From Ferrovibrio terrae (GTDB lineage Bacteria; Pseudomonadota; Alphaproteobacteria; Ferrovibrionales; Ferrovibrionaceae), in assembly GCF_007197755.1 (NCBI RefSeq), contig NZ_CP041636.1, forward strand, positions 1,958,001 through 2,022,000: DNA of 64,000 nt, written 5' to 3'. The notes under the pieces are model-generated. The model did no database searches. It worked only from the letters and a program-made list of their open reading frames with translations, and had not been told where the DNA came from. The first letter of the stretch is position 1. Each line of letters starts with the position of its first letter. Shown in pieces: positions 8,308-15,710 of this stretch. Position numbers and translations under genes: made by a program.

Positions 8308-9123
8308 ATGTCCGCCACTGCCGCCACCGCCATTCGCGAACTGCCGATCCATCCGCCCCGGCCCGGCGCGAAACATTCGCTGGGCAAGCTGGTGCTCTAC
8401 GGCCTGCTCGCCGCCATCCTGGTCTGGTCGTGGCAGGGCGCGGAAGTCGCGCCGCTCAAGCTGATCGCCGATGCCGGCAATATGGCGACTTTCCTCAGCG
8501 ATTTTTTCCCGCCGGATTTCAACGACTGGCGTTCCTATCTCTCCGAGCTGATCATCACGCTGCACATCGCCATCTGGGGCACCGTGCTGGCGGTGGTCTG
8601 CGCCGTGCCGCTCAGCCTGCTGGCGGCCGCGAATATTGCACCGGCCTGGGTCTACCAGCCGGTGCGCCGCGTGCTCGATGCCATGCGCTCGATCAACGAG
8701 ATGGTCTTTGCCATGCTGTTCGTCGTCGCGGTCGGCCTCGGGCCTTTCGCCGGCGCGCTGGCGCTCTGGCTGCATACCACGGGCGTACTGGCCAAGCTGT
8801 TTTCCGAGGCGGTCGAGGCGATCGATCCGCAGCCGGTCGAAGGCATCCGTGCCACCGGCGCCACTGCGCTGGAAGAAATCGTCTATGGCGTGATCCCGCA
8901 GGTGATGCCGCTCTGGGTGTCGTATTCGCTCTACCGCTTCGAATCCAACGTCCGCTCGGCCTCGGTGGTCGGCATGGTTGGCGCCGGCGGCATCGGCGTG
9001 GTGCTGTGGGAGGTGATCCGCAGCTTCCGTTTCGATCAGACCTGCGCCGTGATGATCATGATCATTCTGCTGGTCAGCCTGGTCGACCTGATCTCGGCCC
9101 GCATCCGCAAGCTGCTGGTCTAG
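8308..9123 (+). CDS. phnE: Phosphonate ABC transporter permease PhnE
   Basis: Inner-membrane permease of 271 residues with about six hydrophobic helices. It has a C-terminal '[17 protein letters not shown]' EAA-type coupling loop and '[20 protein letters not shown]', both typical of PhnE. The ATG at 8308 was preferred over an in-frame TTG at 8296. One permease gene only; together with phnC and phnD it forms a complete importer. A terminator-like hairpin lies just after the stop. Confidence 0.94.
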   Translation: MSATAATAIRELPIHPPRPGAKHSLGKLVLYGLLAAILVWSWQGAEVAPLKLIADAGNMATFLSDFFPPDFNDWRSYLSELIITLHIAIWGTVLAVVCAVPLSLLAAANIAPAWVYQPVRRVLDAMRSINEMVFAMLFVVAVGLGPFAGALALWLHTTGVLAKLFSEAVEAIDPQPVEGIRATGATALEEIVYGVIPQVMPLWVSYSLYRFESNVRSASVVGMVGAGGIGVVLWEVIRSFRFDQTCAVMIMIILLVSLVDLISARIRKLLV

Positions 9124-9131
9124 GCGGCAAC

Positions 9132-9168
9132 AAAAACGGCCCGCCGGTCAGGCGAGCCGTTTGTCTTG
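9132..9168. terminator. Terminator-like hairpin after phnE
   Basis: ACGGCCCGCC and GGCGAGCCGT form a 10-bp stem with one mismatch and a short loop. The stem is flanked by A-rich sequence before and a T-rich run (TTTGTCTT) after, so it could stop transcription from phnE on the plus strand and from the small minus-strand gene facing it. Confidence 0.6.
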
Positions 9169-9185
9169 CATCCTGAAATCAACGA

Positions 9186-9368
9186 TCAGTGGCGCAGCGG
9201 TATGCGCAGCTTGGGCGAATTGCGGTTGGCCGCCTGCCAGATCGGTTGCTCGGACACGGCATGCACCTCATCCTTGGCTGCGGCGTCGCCTTTGCGCGCA
9301 GTCAGCTTGGCGCGCGCCTTGGCGATGGCTTCCTGGGTCATATACAGCAGCAGGGTATTGGTCAGCAT
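9186..9368 (-). CDS. Small hypothetical protein, 60 residues
   Basis: A short basic protein with an N-terminal half that looks helical ('TQEAIAKARAKLTARK') and no signal peptide. I do not recognise a family. It is supported by a very good ribosome site (GGAGG, 6 bp before the ATG at 9368) and by its place between a terminator-like hairpin and another gene on the same strand. Function unknown. Confidence 0.55.
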   Translation of the reverse strand: MLTNTLLLYMTQEAIAKARAKLTARKGDAAAKDEVHAVSEQPIWQAANRNSPKLRIPLRH

Positions 9369-9461
9369 ACGTCGCCTCCATAATCTTGGCGAAAACAGTG
9401 TTGCATTGGATATTCACGTGCCGCGGCCGGCAATCCTGCGCAGCCCGGTCTGTAGTTGGCT

Positions 9462-10019
9462 TCAGCCAGCGACCCGCCAGACCCCGTCGGTCATGCGGCA
9501 GGCCGTGCCGTAAATCTGCTCATCCTGTCCGCCGACCGTGGCAATCGCCTGGTAGTCGCGGCAGAACTGCCCGTCGCGTTCAAACGTGCGCAGCGGCGTG
9601 ATGGCAAATGCCGCCCCGCCGTAATCCATCTTGGGTGCGCCATACCAGCGCACCGGCGCCCGATCCGGCGCGAATTCCAGTACGCGCGCCACGCAGGCCT
9701 GATCGATCTGGTCCATGCTCGTGCCGACTCTTGCGCCGACGAGGACACTGGAGCCGGGCGTGATGCGGCGGGCGAGCGAGCCGCGGTCACAGGTGCCGCG
9801 TTCGATGCCATAGGGGGCCGCGTAGGTGGCGTAGGGCATTGCTGCCAAAGCCGGGGCACTGGCATGCCAGGTGCCGGGAGAAGTCTTTAGCGGATCAGCC
9901 ATCGTCGCCCCGGATAACACCGAGGCGACGATGGCAGCGGCCAGGCCGAGGGTGGGTCGGCGACCGGGCCGCGGCGCGGCAGTGGAGGGGGTGCTCCACC
10001 ACGGGGTTGAGGCAGGCAT
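9462..10019 (-). CDS. Exported surface-antigen-like protein (RT0821/Lpp0805-type C-terminus)
   Basis: About 185 residues from the ATG at 10019; a longer frame to 10043 exists. A hydrophobic signal segment ('LGLAAAIVASVLSGATMA') is followed by a secreted domain with three or four cysteines. The C-terminal pattern 'CRDYQAIATVGGQDEQIYGTAC' cut short resembles the ending of rickettsial-type 17-kDa/RT0821 surface proteins (C-RDY---...VGG----YGTAC). Probably periplasmic or outer-membrane associated. The family call is from memory of this pattern and is moderate. Confidence 0.6.
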   Translation of the reverse strand: MPASTPWWSTPSTAAPRPGRRPTLGLAAAIVASVLSGATMADPLKTSPGTWHASAPALAAMPYATYAAPYGIERGTCDRGSLARRITPGSSVLVGARVGTSMDQIDQACVARVLEFAPDRAPVRWYGAPKMDYGGAAFAITPLRTFERDGQFCRDYQAIATVGGQDEQIYGTACRMTDGVWRVAG

Positions 10020-10046
10020 GACGCGCCGCTCCGCTAAACTCAAAAC

Positions 10047-10283
10047 TTACTGGCGACCGTTGCTCTTCTCGTTCGAGTCAACGATCAGGCCGCCGGCCGT
10101 ACCCGCGGCAGCACCGATCAGTGCGCCTGCGACCGTATGGCCGGTCAATAAACCAATGGCGGCACCGCCCGCGGCACCCATGGCGCCACCGGACACTGCA
10201 CGCTGCTGCGTGTTGTTCATGTTGCTGCAGCCCATCGCAACGAAACCCGTCAATGCCAGGGCGACGATCGTCGACTTTTTCAT
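10047..10283 (-). CDS. Small glycine-zipper lipoprotein
   Basis: 78 residues starting at the ATG at 10283, chosen for the CGGAGG ribosome site 5 bp upstream and the signal sequence 'KKSTIVALALTGFVAMGC'. Cys19 would be lipidated. The mature part is mostly glycine and alanine ('GGAMGAAGGAAIGLLTG'), the glycine-zipper pattern of YMGG/OmpA-like small envelope lipoproteins. It likely sits in the outer membrane. Same strand as the surface-antigen-like gene, 27 bp apart. Confidence 0.75.
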   Translation of the reverse strand: MKKSTIVALALTGFVAMGCSNMNNTQQRAVSGGAMGAAGGAAIGLLTGHTVAGALIGAAAGTAGGLIVDSNEKSNGRQ

Positions 10284-10599
10284 CGGATCCTCCGTCTCTA
10301 GCTCAGCAGGTGTCCGCGCCGCGCCGGTGAATCCGGCAATTGGTCTGGGGAGGCGGGAGACCTTGCTTCGCTGTTGAGAATTGGGGATATAACGATGTTC
10401 GGCAACGAGTATTTGCCCGCGTCCCCGTTTTATTGCGGCCATCACAAGTATACCCCGTTTACATCACATGATTATCACAGGAATTACTTTCCCCTTTACT
10501 TCGTTAGTAGTTCTGGTTGTTTTGCAAACACTCAAATATTGAGATTTCGAGATTCGCTGCGTCTTTTCCACGGTCACGGCCTTGCGTATCGTCACGGAC
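10284..10599. other. AT-rich intergenic region with divergent start signals
   Basis: About 315 bp between the minus-strand lipoprotein and the plus-strand proline-rich lipoprotein. It is clearly more AT-rich than its surroundings from about 10430 to 10560. It must carry promoters for both directions; TATACT on the minus strand near 10450 is a possible -10. I see no convincing gene here; open frames crossing it are shadows. Confidence 0.5.
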
Positions 10600-11112
10600 A
10601 TGCCGAATCGCGTTCGTCGACTTACTGCTCTGGCTGTCCTGTTCCTGCCGGTCATGCTGGCGGGCTGCGAGTTGCTGCACCTGCCGCCAGAGCCGGCGCC
10701 GCCGCCTGTACAGGCAGCGCCGCCGCCGGCAGCACCTGCTGTCGAGCCGCCGCCCGTGCGCGCTGCGCCGCTGCCGGCGCGCAAACCGCCGCAGCCTGCA
10801 GCACCCAGCGCAGCACAGCCGGCGCCAGTCGCGCCGGTGGAAGAAGCTTTGCCGCGCCCGCCTGTGGTGGTCGGCCTCACCCGCGATGGCCTGGTGCAGC
10901 AGTTCGGGCCGCCGGTCGCCGAACGCGAAGCCGCACCCGCGCGCGTGCTCGAATTCGGCGGTGCCGACTGCCGCCTCGCGGCGTATCTGTATTTCGATAC
11001 GACGCGCAATGATTTTTACGCCCTGCAATACGAGGTCAACGGCCTTCCTGCACCGCATGATGCCGTTGATCGCTGCCTCTCAAGGATTGCCCGCGATGCC
11101 AGCCGCCGCTGA
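10600..11112 (+). CDS. Proline-rich lipoprotein preceding a two-component system
   Basis: 170 residues from the ATG at 10600 (an in-frame TTG lies at 10582). Signal peptide with lipobox LAGC, then about 60 residues very rich in Pro and Ala that could span the periplasm. A small C-terminal domain follows with 'GLTRDGLVQQFGPP' and two cysteines ('GGADCRLAAYLYF', 'VDRCLSRI'); the first part recalls SmpA/OmlA-type folds. It overlaps the response regulator start by 17 bp, so it may be a sensor accessory. Function not established. Confidence 0.7.
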   Translation: MPNRVRRLTALAVLFLPVMLAGCELLHLPPEPAPPPVQAAPPPAAPAVEPPPVRAAPLPARKPPQPAAPSAAQPAPVAPVEEALPRPPVVVGLTRDGLVQQFGPPVAEREAAPARVLEFGGADCRLAAYLYFDTTRNDFYALQYEVNGLPAPHDAVDRCLSRIARDASRR

Positions 11113-11821
11113 CGCCCTCCTGATTGCCGTCGTCGATGACGACAATCTGTTCCGCGACACCATCTCCGCAAATCTGCGCGAGGCCGGCTATCGCGCCATC
11201 ACCTTCGACAACGGCCCGGCCCTCGTTGACTGGTTCGCCAAGGGCAATCGTTCGGCCGCGCTCCTGCTGGACTGGCAGATGCCGCTCCAGGATGGTCCGA
11301 CCACGCTGGAGCAGCTGCGCAGCGCCGGCCATGGCCTGCCGGTGATCTTCCTGACCGGCCTGAACCAGCCGATCTTCGAGGAAAAGGGGCTGAAGCTCGG
11401 CGCCGTCGATTTCGTCGACAAGAGCAAGAGCTTTGCCATCATCCTGCAGCGCCTGCGCATCGCACTGGCGGCCAAGGCGCCGGTGGCCGGTGAAGCCAAC
11501 GCCGTGTCGGTCGAAGGCGGCCTGGTGCTGGATGTCGCCAGCGCGCGCGCCTCCTGGAACAACGCCCAGGTCGATCTCACGCATGGCGAATTCAAGGTGG
11601 TGCAGCTGCTGGCGCAGCGCGCCGGCCGCGATGTCGGTTATCGCGAGATCTACGACGCGGTGCGCGGCGTCGGTTTCGAGGCCGGGCAGGGACCGGAAGG
11701 CTATCGCGCCAATGTGCGCGCCATGGTGAAACGCATCCGCCAGAAATTCCGCGACCTCGACACCGAATTCGACGCCATCGAGACCTATCCGGGCTTCGGC
11801 TATCGCTGGCGTCATGGCTGA
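11096..11821 (+). CDS. OmpR-type DNA-binding response regulator
   Basis: 241 residues from the ATG at 11096. Receiver domain at 9-120: acidic pair in VVDDD, phospho-acceptor in LLLDWQMP, and 'VDFVDKSKSF' where the conserved lysine is expected. A winged-helix output domain occupies about 135-240 ('DLTHGEFKVVQLLAQRAG', 'YPGFGYRWRHG'). The switch-region 'DKSKSF' instead of the usual 'KPF' marks a distinct subgroup. Its last 8 bases overlap the sensor kinase start, a classic coupled pair. Most of the longer open frame upstream of 11096 overlaps the lipoprotein gene and is not real. Confidence 0.9.
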   Translation: MPAAADALLIAVVDDDNLFRDTISANLREAGYRAITFDNGPALVDWFAKGNRSAALLLDWQMPLQDGPTTLEQLRSAGHGLPVIFLTGLNQPIFEEKGLKLGAVDFVDKSKSFAIILQRLRIALAAKAPVAGEANAVSVEGGLVLDVASARASWNNAQVDLTHGEFKVVQLLAQRAGRDVGYREIYDAVRGVGFEAGQGPEGYRANVRAMVKRIRQKFRDLDTEFDAIETYPGFGYRWRHG

Positions 11822-13322
11822 AGGCTCCACCCAGCTGCATCGGCTCTGGCGTTCGTTGACGGTGCGCGCGCTGGTCGTGCTCGCGCTGTTCATCGCGCTG
11901 CCGGTGGTGCTGTATCTCACGTTTCGCCAAGCGGATATCGACCGCCAGCGCCTGTTGCTGGAAAGCATCCGCGTGAAAGGTCTCACGGTGGGCCGCGTGC
12001 TGGAGGAACGGCTGCAGCGCGCCGACATGATTCCGCTGTTCCGGCTGGGCGAGGAACTGGCGCGTTTCCAGACCGAAGGCGTCAGCCTGCGCCTGCTGTT
12101 CCGTCCGCATGAAAGCGCGCCCGGCGCCGGCTTCCTCTATGTCGCCTCGGCGCCGCCGGTGCAGCCGGCCGATCTGGAAGACGAGCGCATGCGGCTGGAG
12201 GCCAGCGGCGTGCTGGCGCAGCTGGGCGAATCCTGCGCCGGCGACCTGCCGCTGGCGCTGCGTGTCGAACGCGCCGACCGCGTCGCCGAACTGATCACCT
12301 CGCTGACCCCTGTGCGCACCGCCCGCGGCTGCTGGGTGCTGGTGATTTCCAGCAACCTGACCGACGAGGCCGAGCAGCGGCTGGGCCAGCCCTACTGGCA
12401 TGCACCGGAAGTGCAGGTCGCGGCGGCGATCTACCTGATCTTTGCCGCCATCGTGCTGGTGATCGGCTTCGATCTCGCGCATGGCCTGCGTCGTTTCGCC
12501 GCCACGGCGCGTGCGGTGGCCGAACGCCGCATCGAGGGGCGGTTCGCGCAGCGCAACCAGATTCCCGAACTCGAACCGGTGGCGAATGCCTTCGACCGCA
12601 TGGAAGACAGTCTGCGCTCGACCGCCAGCGAGCTGCGCGCGGCAGCGGAAGAAAGCGCGCATGCCTTCAAGACGCCGCTGGGCACGATCCGGCAGGCCAT
12701 GGTGCCGCTGCGCACGCGCGTCGCCGGCGACGACAAGCGCAGCCAGCAGGCGCTGATGGCCGTGGATGGCGCGCTCGACAAGCTGGATATTCTGGTGCGT
12801 GCGTCGCGCAACCTGGATGACTCGGTGGCCGACCGGCTTGATCCGCCGCGCGAGAAGGTCGATCTCGGCGCGCTGGTCGAAGACGTGGTCGATACCTTCG
12901 CGGCCGATGCCGCCGCCCGCAATATCAGCCTGCGGCCCTCCATCGAATCCGAGGCCACCGCCCCGCTCGGCGGCCGCCTGATCGCCGATGCGCTCGGCCA
13001 GGTGATCGAGAATGCGCTGAGCTATGCGCCGGGCGGCAGCACGGTGACGGTGACCTTGCACCGTGGCACGCGCCGCGTGCTGATCGTGGTGGCCGACAAT
13101 GGCCCCGGCGTCGAGGCGGCGCTGATGCCGCATATCTTCGACCGCCATGTCTCCTTCCGCGACCGCAGCCGCAGCGATGCAGCCGGTGGCGGCACGTCGG
13201 GCAATTTCGGCCTCGGCCTGTGGGTGGCCAAGCGCAACATGGAATCGGTCGGCGGCACGATTGAAGCCGCGAACCGGCGCGGCGGCGGCTTCATCGTGAC
13301 TCTGGGCCTGCCGCTCGCCTGA
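11814..13322 (+). CDS. Transmembrane sensor histidine kinase
   Basis: 502 residues. First membrane helix at about 18-38, a periplasmic sensor of about 165 residues containing cysteines in 'GESCAGDLP' and 'ARGCWVLV', second helix at about 203-225, then a HAMP-like linker. Dimerisation/phosphoacceptor box 'SAHAFKTPLGTIRQ' (His in AHAFKTP) and HATPase motifs 'VIENALSYAPGG', 'VVADNGPGV' and 'GLGLWVAKR'. It overlaps the response regulator gene by 8 bp and is its likely partner. The stimulus is unknown; the preceding lipoprotein suggests an envelope signal. Confidence 0.92.
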   Translation: MAEGSTQLHRLWRSLTVRALVVLALFIALPVVLYLTFRQADIDRQRLLLESIRVKGLTVGRVLEERLQRADMIPLFRLGEELARFQTEGVSLRLLFRPHESAPGAGFLYVASAPPVQPADLEDERMRLEASGVLAQLGESCAGDLPLALRVERADRVAELITSLTPVRTARGCWVLVISSNLTDEAEQRLGQPYWHAPEVQVAAAIYLIFAAIVLVIGFDLAHGLRRFAATARAVAERRIEGRFAQRNQIPELEPVANAFDRMEDSLRSTASELRAAAEESAHAFKTPLGTIRQAMVPLRTRVAGDDKRSQQALMAVDGALDKLDILVRASRNLDDSVADRLDPPREKVDLGALVEDVVDTFAADAAARNISLRPSIESEATAPLGGRLIADALGQVIENALSYAPGGSTVTVTLHRGTRRVLIVVADNGPGVEAALMPHIFDRHVSFRDRSRSDAAGGGTSGNFGLGLWVAKRNMESVGGTIEAANRRGGGFIVTLGLPLA

Positions 13323-13913
13323 CTACAACACCATCTTGTCGCGCTGCTGGCGGCGCCAGGCAAAGGCCAGCAATCCGCCGCCGATCAGCAGCGCCAGGAT
13401 GCCCAGCACCCAGGTGGCGGCCAGCGCCACCGCATCGGGAAACAGCGCGAGCAGAAGCCCGATCACCAGCAGCAGGAGGCCACCGCGGCTCAGCGGCCAG
13501 TCGGCGACCTGCTTGCGCATCTGCAGGCTGTGCGTAATCGCGATCAGGCCGAACAGCACCAGCCAGCTGGCGAGCACGTAGATCAGCAGCGTAACAGTGG
13601 CCTGCGGCCACAACACGCTGACCAGGCCGACCGCCAGGCCGGCAATGCCGGTGGCCACCAGGATGCCGCGGCCGGGCGCGCCCTGCGGCACCCGCGATGA
13701 CAGGACGAGTGTGACACCGCCATCCAGCAGCGCATAGACGCCGAACAGCATCACCAATGCTGCCAGGCTGATGCCGGGCCAGAAGATCGCCACCAGGCCG
13801 AAGCCCACTGCGGCCATGCCGCGCAGCACGACCAGCCACCAGCTCCGGCGCGGCATCGGCGCGGCGGCGCCGGGCGGCATGCGTTCAATGATCGGTTCCC
13901 GGTCCTGAGTCAT
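13323..13913 (-). CDS. HdeD/DUF308-family membrane protein
   Basis: About 196 residues with six hydrophobic helices in three pairs ('VVLRGMAAVGFGLVAIFWPG', 'LVMLFGVYALLDGG', 'GIAGLAVGLVSVLWP' and so on), the repeat pattern of HdeD-like proteins linked to acid or envelope stress. I chose the ATG at 13913 because GAGG lies 5 bp upstream; an in-frame ATG at 13928 lacks a ribosome site and would start at the predicted transcription start. It ends one base after the kinase stop on the opposite strand. Confidence 0.8.
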   Translation of the reverse strand: MTQDREPIIERMPPGAAAPMPRRSWWLVVLRGMAAVGFGLVAIFWPGISLAALVMLFGVYALLDGGVTLVLSSRVPQGAPGRGILVATGIAGLAVGLVSVLWPQATVTLLIYVLASWLVLFGLIAITHSLQMRKQVADWPLSRGGLLLLVIGLLLALFPDAVALAATWVLGILALLIGGGLLAFAWRRQQRDKMVL

Positions 13914-13935
13914 CCTGTCCTCGTTCATGCCGGGC

Positions 13936-13964
13936 AGTATAACGGCTGAGTTGCCGATTGTCGC
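13936..13964 (-). promoter_or_regulatory. Predicted sigma-70-type promoter of the HdeD-like gene
   Basis: On the minus strand GCGACA (13959-13964) is followed after 17 bp by TATACT (13936-13941), close to TTGACA/TATAAT. Transcription would start near 13929, leaving a leader of under 20 bases before the ATG at 13913. Confidence 0.5.
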
Positions 13965-13992
13965 GCCGGGAGCAGCGCGCTACCCTTGGCGC

Positions 13993-15006
13993 ATGACAGA
14001 CCTCTCCGCTTTCATCGCCGGCCTGCCCAAGGCCGAGCTGCATATGCATATCGAGGGCAGTTTCGAGCCCGAACTGATGTATGCGCTGGCGCAGCGTAAC
14101 AATGTTGCCTTCGCCTATGACTCGGTCGACGCCCTGCGCGCGGCGTATAAGTTCGGCAACCTGCAGGACTTCCTCGACCTCTATTACCAGGGCATGGGCG
14201 TGCTGCTGACCGAGCAGGACTTTTACGACCTCGCCATGGCCTATTTCCGTCGCGCCGCATCGCAGACTGTGCGCCATGCCGAGATCATGTTCGATCCTCA
14301 GGGCCATACCGATCGCGGCGTGAAGTTCCAGACCATGATCGACGGGCTGTGGCGCGCCAAGGCAGACGCCGAGCAGCAGTTCGGCATGACCATCGGCATG
14401 ATCCTGTGCTTCCTGCGGCATCTGGATGAAGCCAGTGCGCTGCGCACGCTGGAAGAGGCGTTGCCGTGGCGCGACCGCTTCATCGCCGTCGGACTCGACT
14501 CATCGGAAAAAGGCCATCCGCCGTCGAAATTCAAAAACGTCTTTGCCCGGGCGCGGGCGCTGGGCCTGAAGGCCGTGGCACATGCCGGCGAGGAAGGCCC
14601 GCCGGACTACGTGTGGGAAGCGCTCGATCTGCTCAAGGTGCATCGCATCGACCATGGCAATCGCTCATTGGAAGACGACGCGCTGGTGGCGCGGCTGGTG
14701 CGCGACAAGATGCCGCTCACCGTCTGCCCGCTGTCCAACCTGCGGCTCTGCGTGGTGGACGACATGACCCAGCATCCGCTGCGCCGCATGCTGCGGGCCG
14801 GACTGGTGGCGACGGTGAATTCCGACGATCCGGCCTATTTCGGCGGCTATGTGAACGAGAATTACAATGCCGTGCAGCAGGCGCTGGATTTAAGCCGCGA
14901 CGAGATTGTGGCGCTGGCCGAAAACGGCTTCCGCGCCGCGTTCATCGATGCGGCGGCGCAGCAGCGACACATCGCGGCGCTGCGGGAATACGCCGTCAGC
15001 GACTGA
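13993..15006 (+). CDS. Adenine deaminase (adenosine deaminase-like, type 2)
   Basis: A zinc amidohydrolase of 337 residues that converts adenine to hypoxanthine, or adenosine to inosine. Motifs in order: 'LPKAELHMHIEG' with metal ligands HMH, 'VAHAGEEGPPDYVWEAL' (His and catalytic Glu), 'RIDHGNRSLED' and 'NSDDPAYFGGY' (metal-binding Asp). The GEEGPP and SDDPAYFGGY forms match the bacterial/fungal adenine deaminase branch rather than classical adenosine deaminase. ATG at 13993 gives the normal N-terminus; the longer frame to 13927 crosses the promoter of the divergent gene. Cytosolic purine salvage. Confidence 0.9.
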   Translation: MTDLSAFIAGLPKAELHMHIEGSFEPELMYALAQRNNVAFAYDSVDALRAAYKFGNLQDFLDLYYQGMGVLLTEQDFYDLAMAYFRRAASQTVRHAEIMFDPQGHTDRGVKFQTMIDGLWRAKADAEQQFGMTIGMILCFLRHLDEASALRTLEEALPWRDRFIAVGLDSSEKGHPPSKFKNVFARARALGLKAVAHAGEEGPPDYVWEALDLLKVHRIDHGNRSLEDDALVARLVRDKMPLTVCPLSNLRLCVVDDMTQHPLRRMLRAGLVATVNSDDPAYFGGYVNENYNAVQQALDLSRDEIVALAENGFRAAFIDAAAQQRHIAALREYAVSD

Positions 15007-15008
15007 TC

Positions 15009-15704
15009 TCACAGGTTCCTCGGCCGATAGCCGCATCCCAGATTGTCGGGTGAGCGTGTCGACATCGGCGCCCAGTCGTAAGCCAGCAGCCGCTTCGGAT
15101 CCTCGCGCGCCCAGCGCAGCGCGTCATGCCCGATCCAGAGCCCGAAGGATGGCGGCCCCGGCGGCTCCGGCACCACCTCATAATGCGGATAGCGCACAAG
15201 AATCTGCCGTTCGTTTGTGGTGAATCGCGCCAGCAGCCGGTAGATCTGCCGCGCGAAACGGGCATGGCCTTTGTGATGCGGGGCCGTATGAATCTCTATT
15301 AATCCCTCTTTGAAACGCTCGGGCCCCTTGTCGTCGGCCGGTGTTGGCTCGGCGCCTTTCCCCAAACCGATCTGCGGCCACGACTGCCCTTCGATGCTGA
15401 CTGACCAGCGAACACCTTTATGTATGGTGAGCTTTGTCGCCGGATCGAAGTGCATTTCAATCGGATATATGAGATCTGGATCCCAGAGGCTTCGCACAAG
15501 ATGAAGCTCCGGTTGCTCGGCTCCGATCTCTTCGGCAATGGTCAGATGCCGGTTGTACAGCGCATCCGGGAAAGCTTCTTCCAGGGCTGTCGCGAACAGT
15601 TTCCAGTCCAGCGGGCTCCAGCAGACATACCGGCTAAACACGCTGGGCCGCGTCAAACGCTGGATTTTCACAATCTCTGGCTGGTCGATTTTCGCTTTCC
15701 GCAT
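15009..15704 (-). CDS. Hypothetical protein coupled to the peptidoglycan-binding protein (candidate partner or immunity)
   Basis: About 231 residues from the ATG at 15704 (a GTG at 15710 is also in frame), beginning within 10 bp of the stop of the upstream gene, so the two are translationally coupled. Soluble, no signal peptide, rich in aromatic residues and prolines ('EPPGPPSFGLWIGHDALRWA'). I recognise no family. The arrangement, a modular surface-type protein followed at once by a small soluble partner, is what effector-immunity pairs look like, but nothing in the sequence proves it. Confidence 0.7.
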   Translation of the reverse strand: MRKAKIDQPEIVKIQRLTRPSVFSRYVCWSPLDWKLFATALEEAFPDALYNRHLTIAEEIGAEQPELHLVRSLWDPDLIYPIEMHFDPATKLTIHKGVRWSVSIEGQSWPQIGLGKGAEPTPADDKGPERFKEGLIEIHTAPHHKGHARFARQIYRLLARFTTNERQILVRYPHYEVVPEPPGPPSFGLWIGHDALRWAREDPKRLLAYDWAPMSTRSPDNLGCGYRPRNL

Positions 15705-15710
15705 GGCCAC

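Noticed and set aside
10374-11012. A 212-codon plus-strand frame over the proline-rich lipoprotein
   Set aside because: Shadow of the Pro/Ala-rich coding region; the lipoprotein frame has a signal peptide and lipobox, this one has neither.
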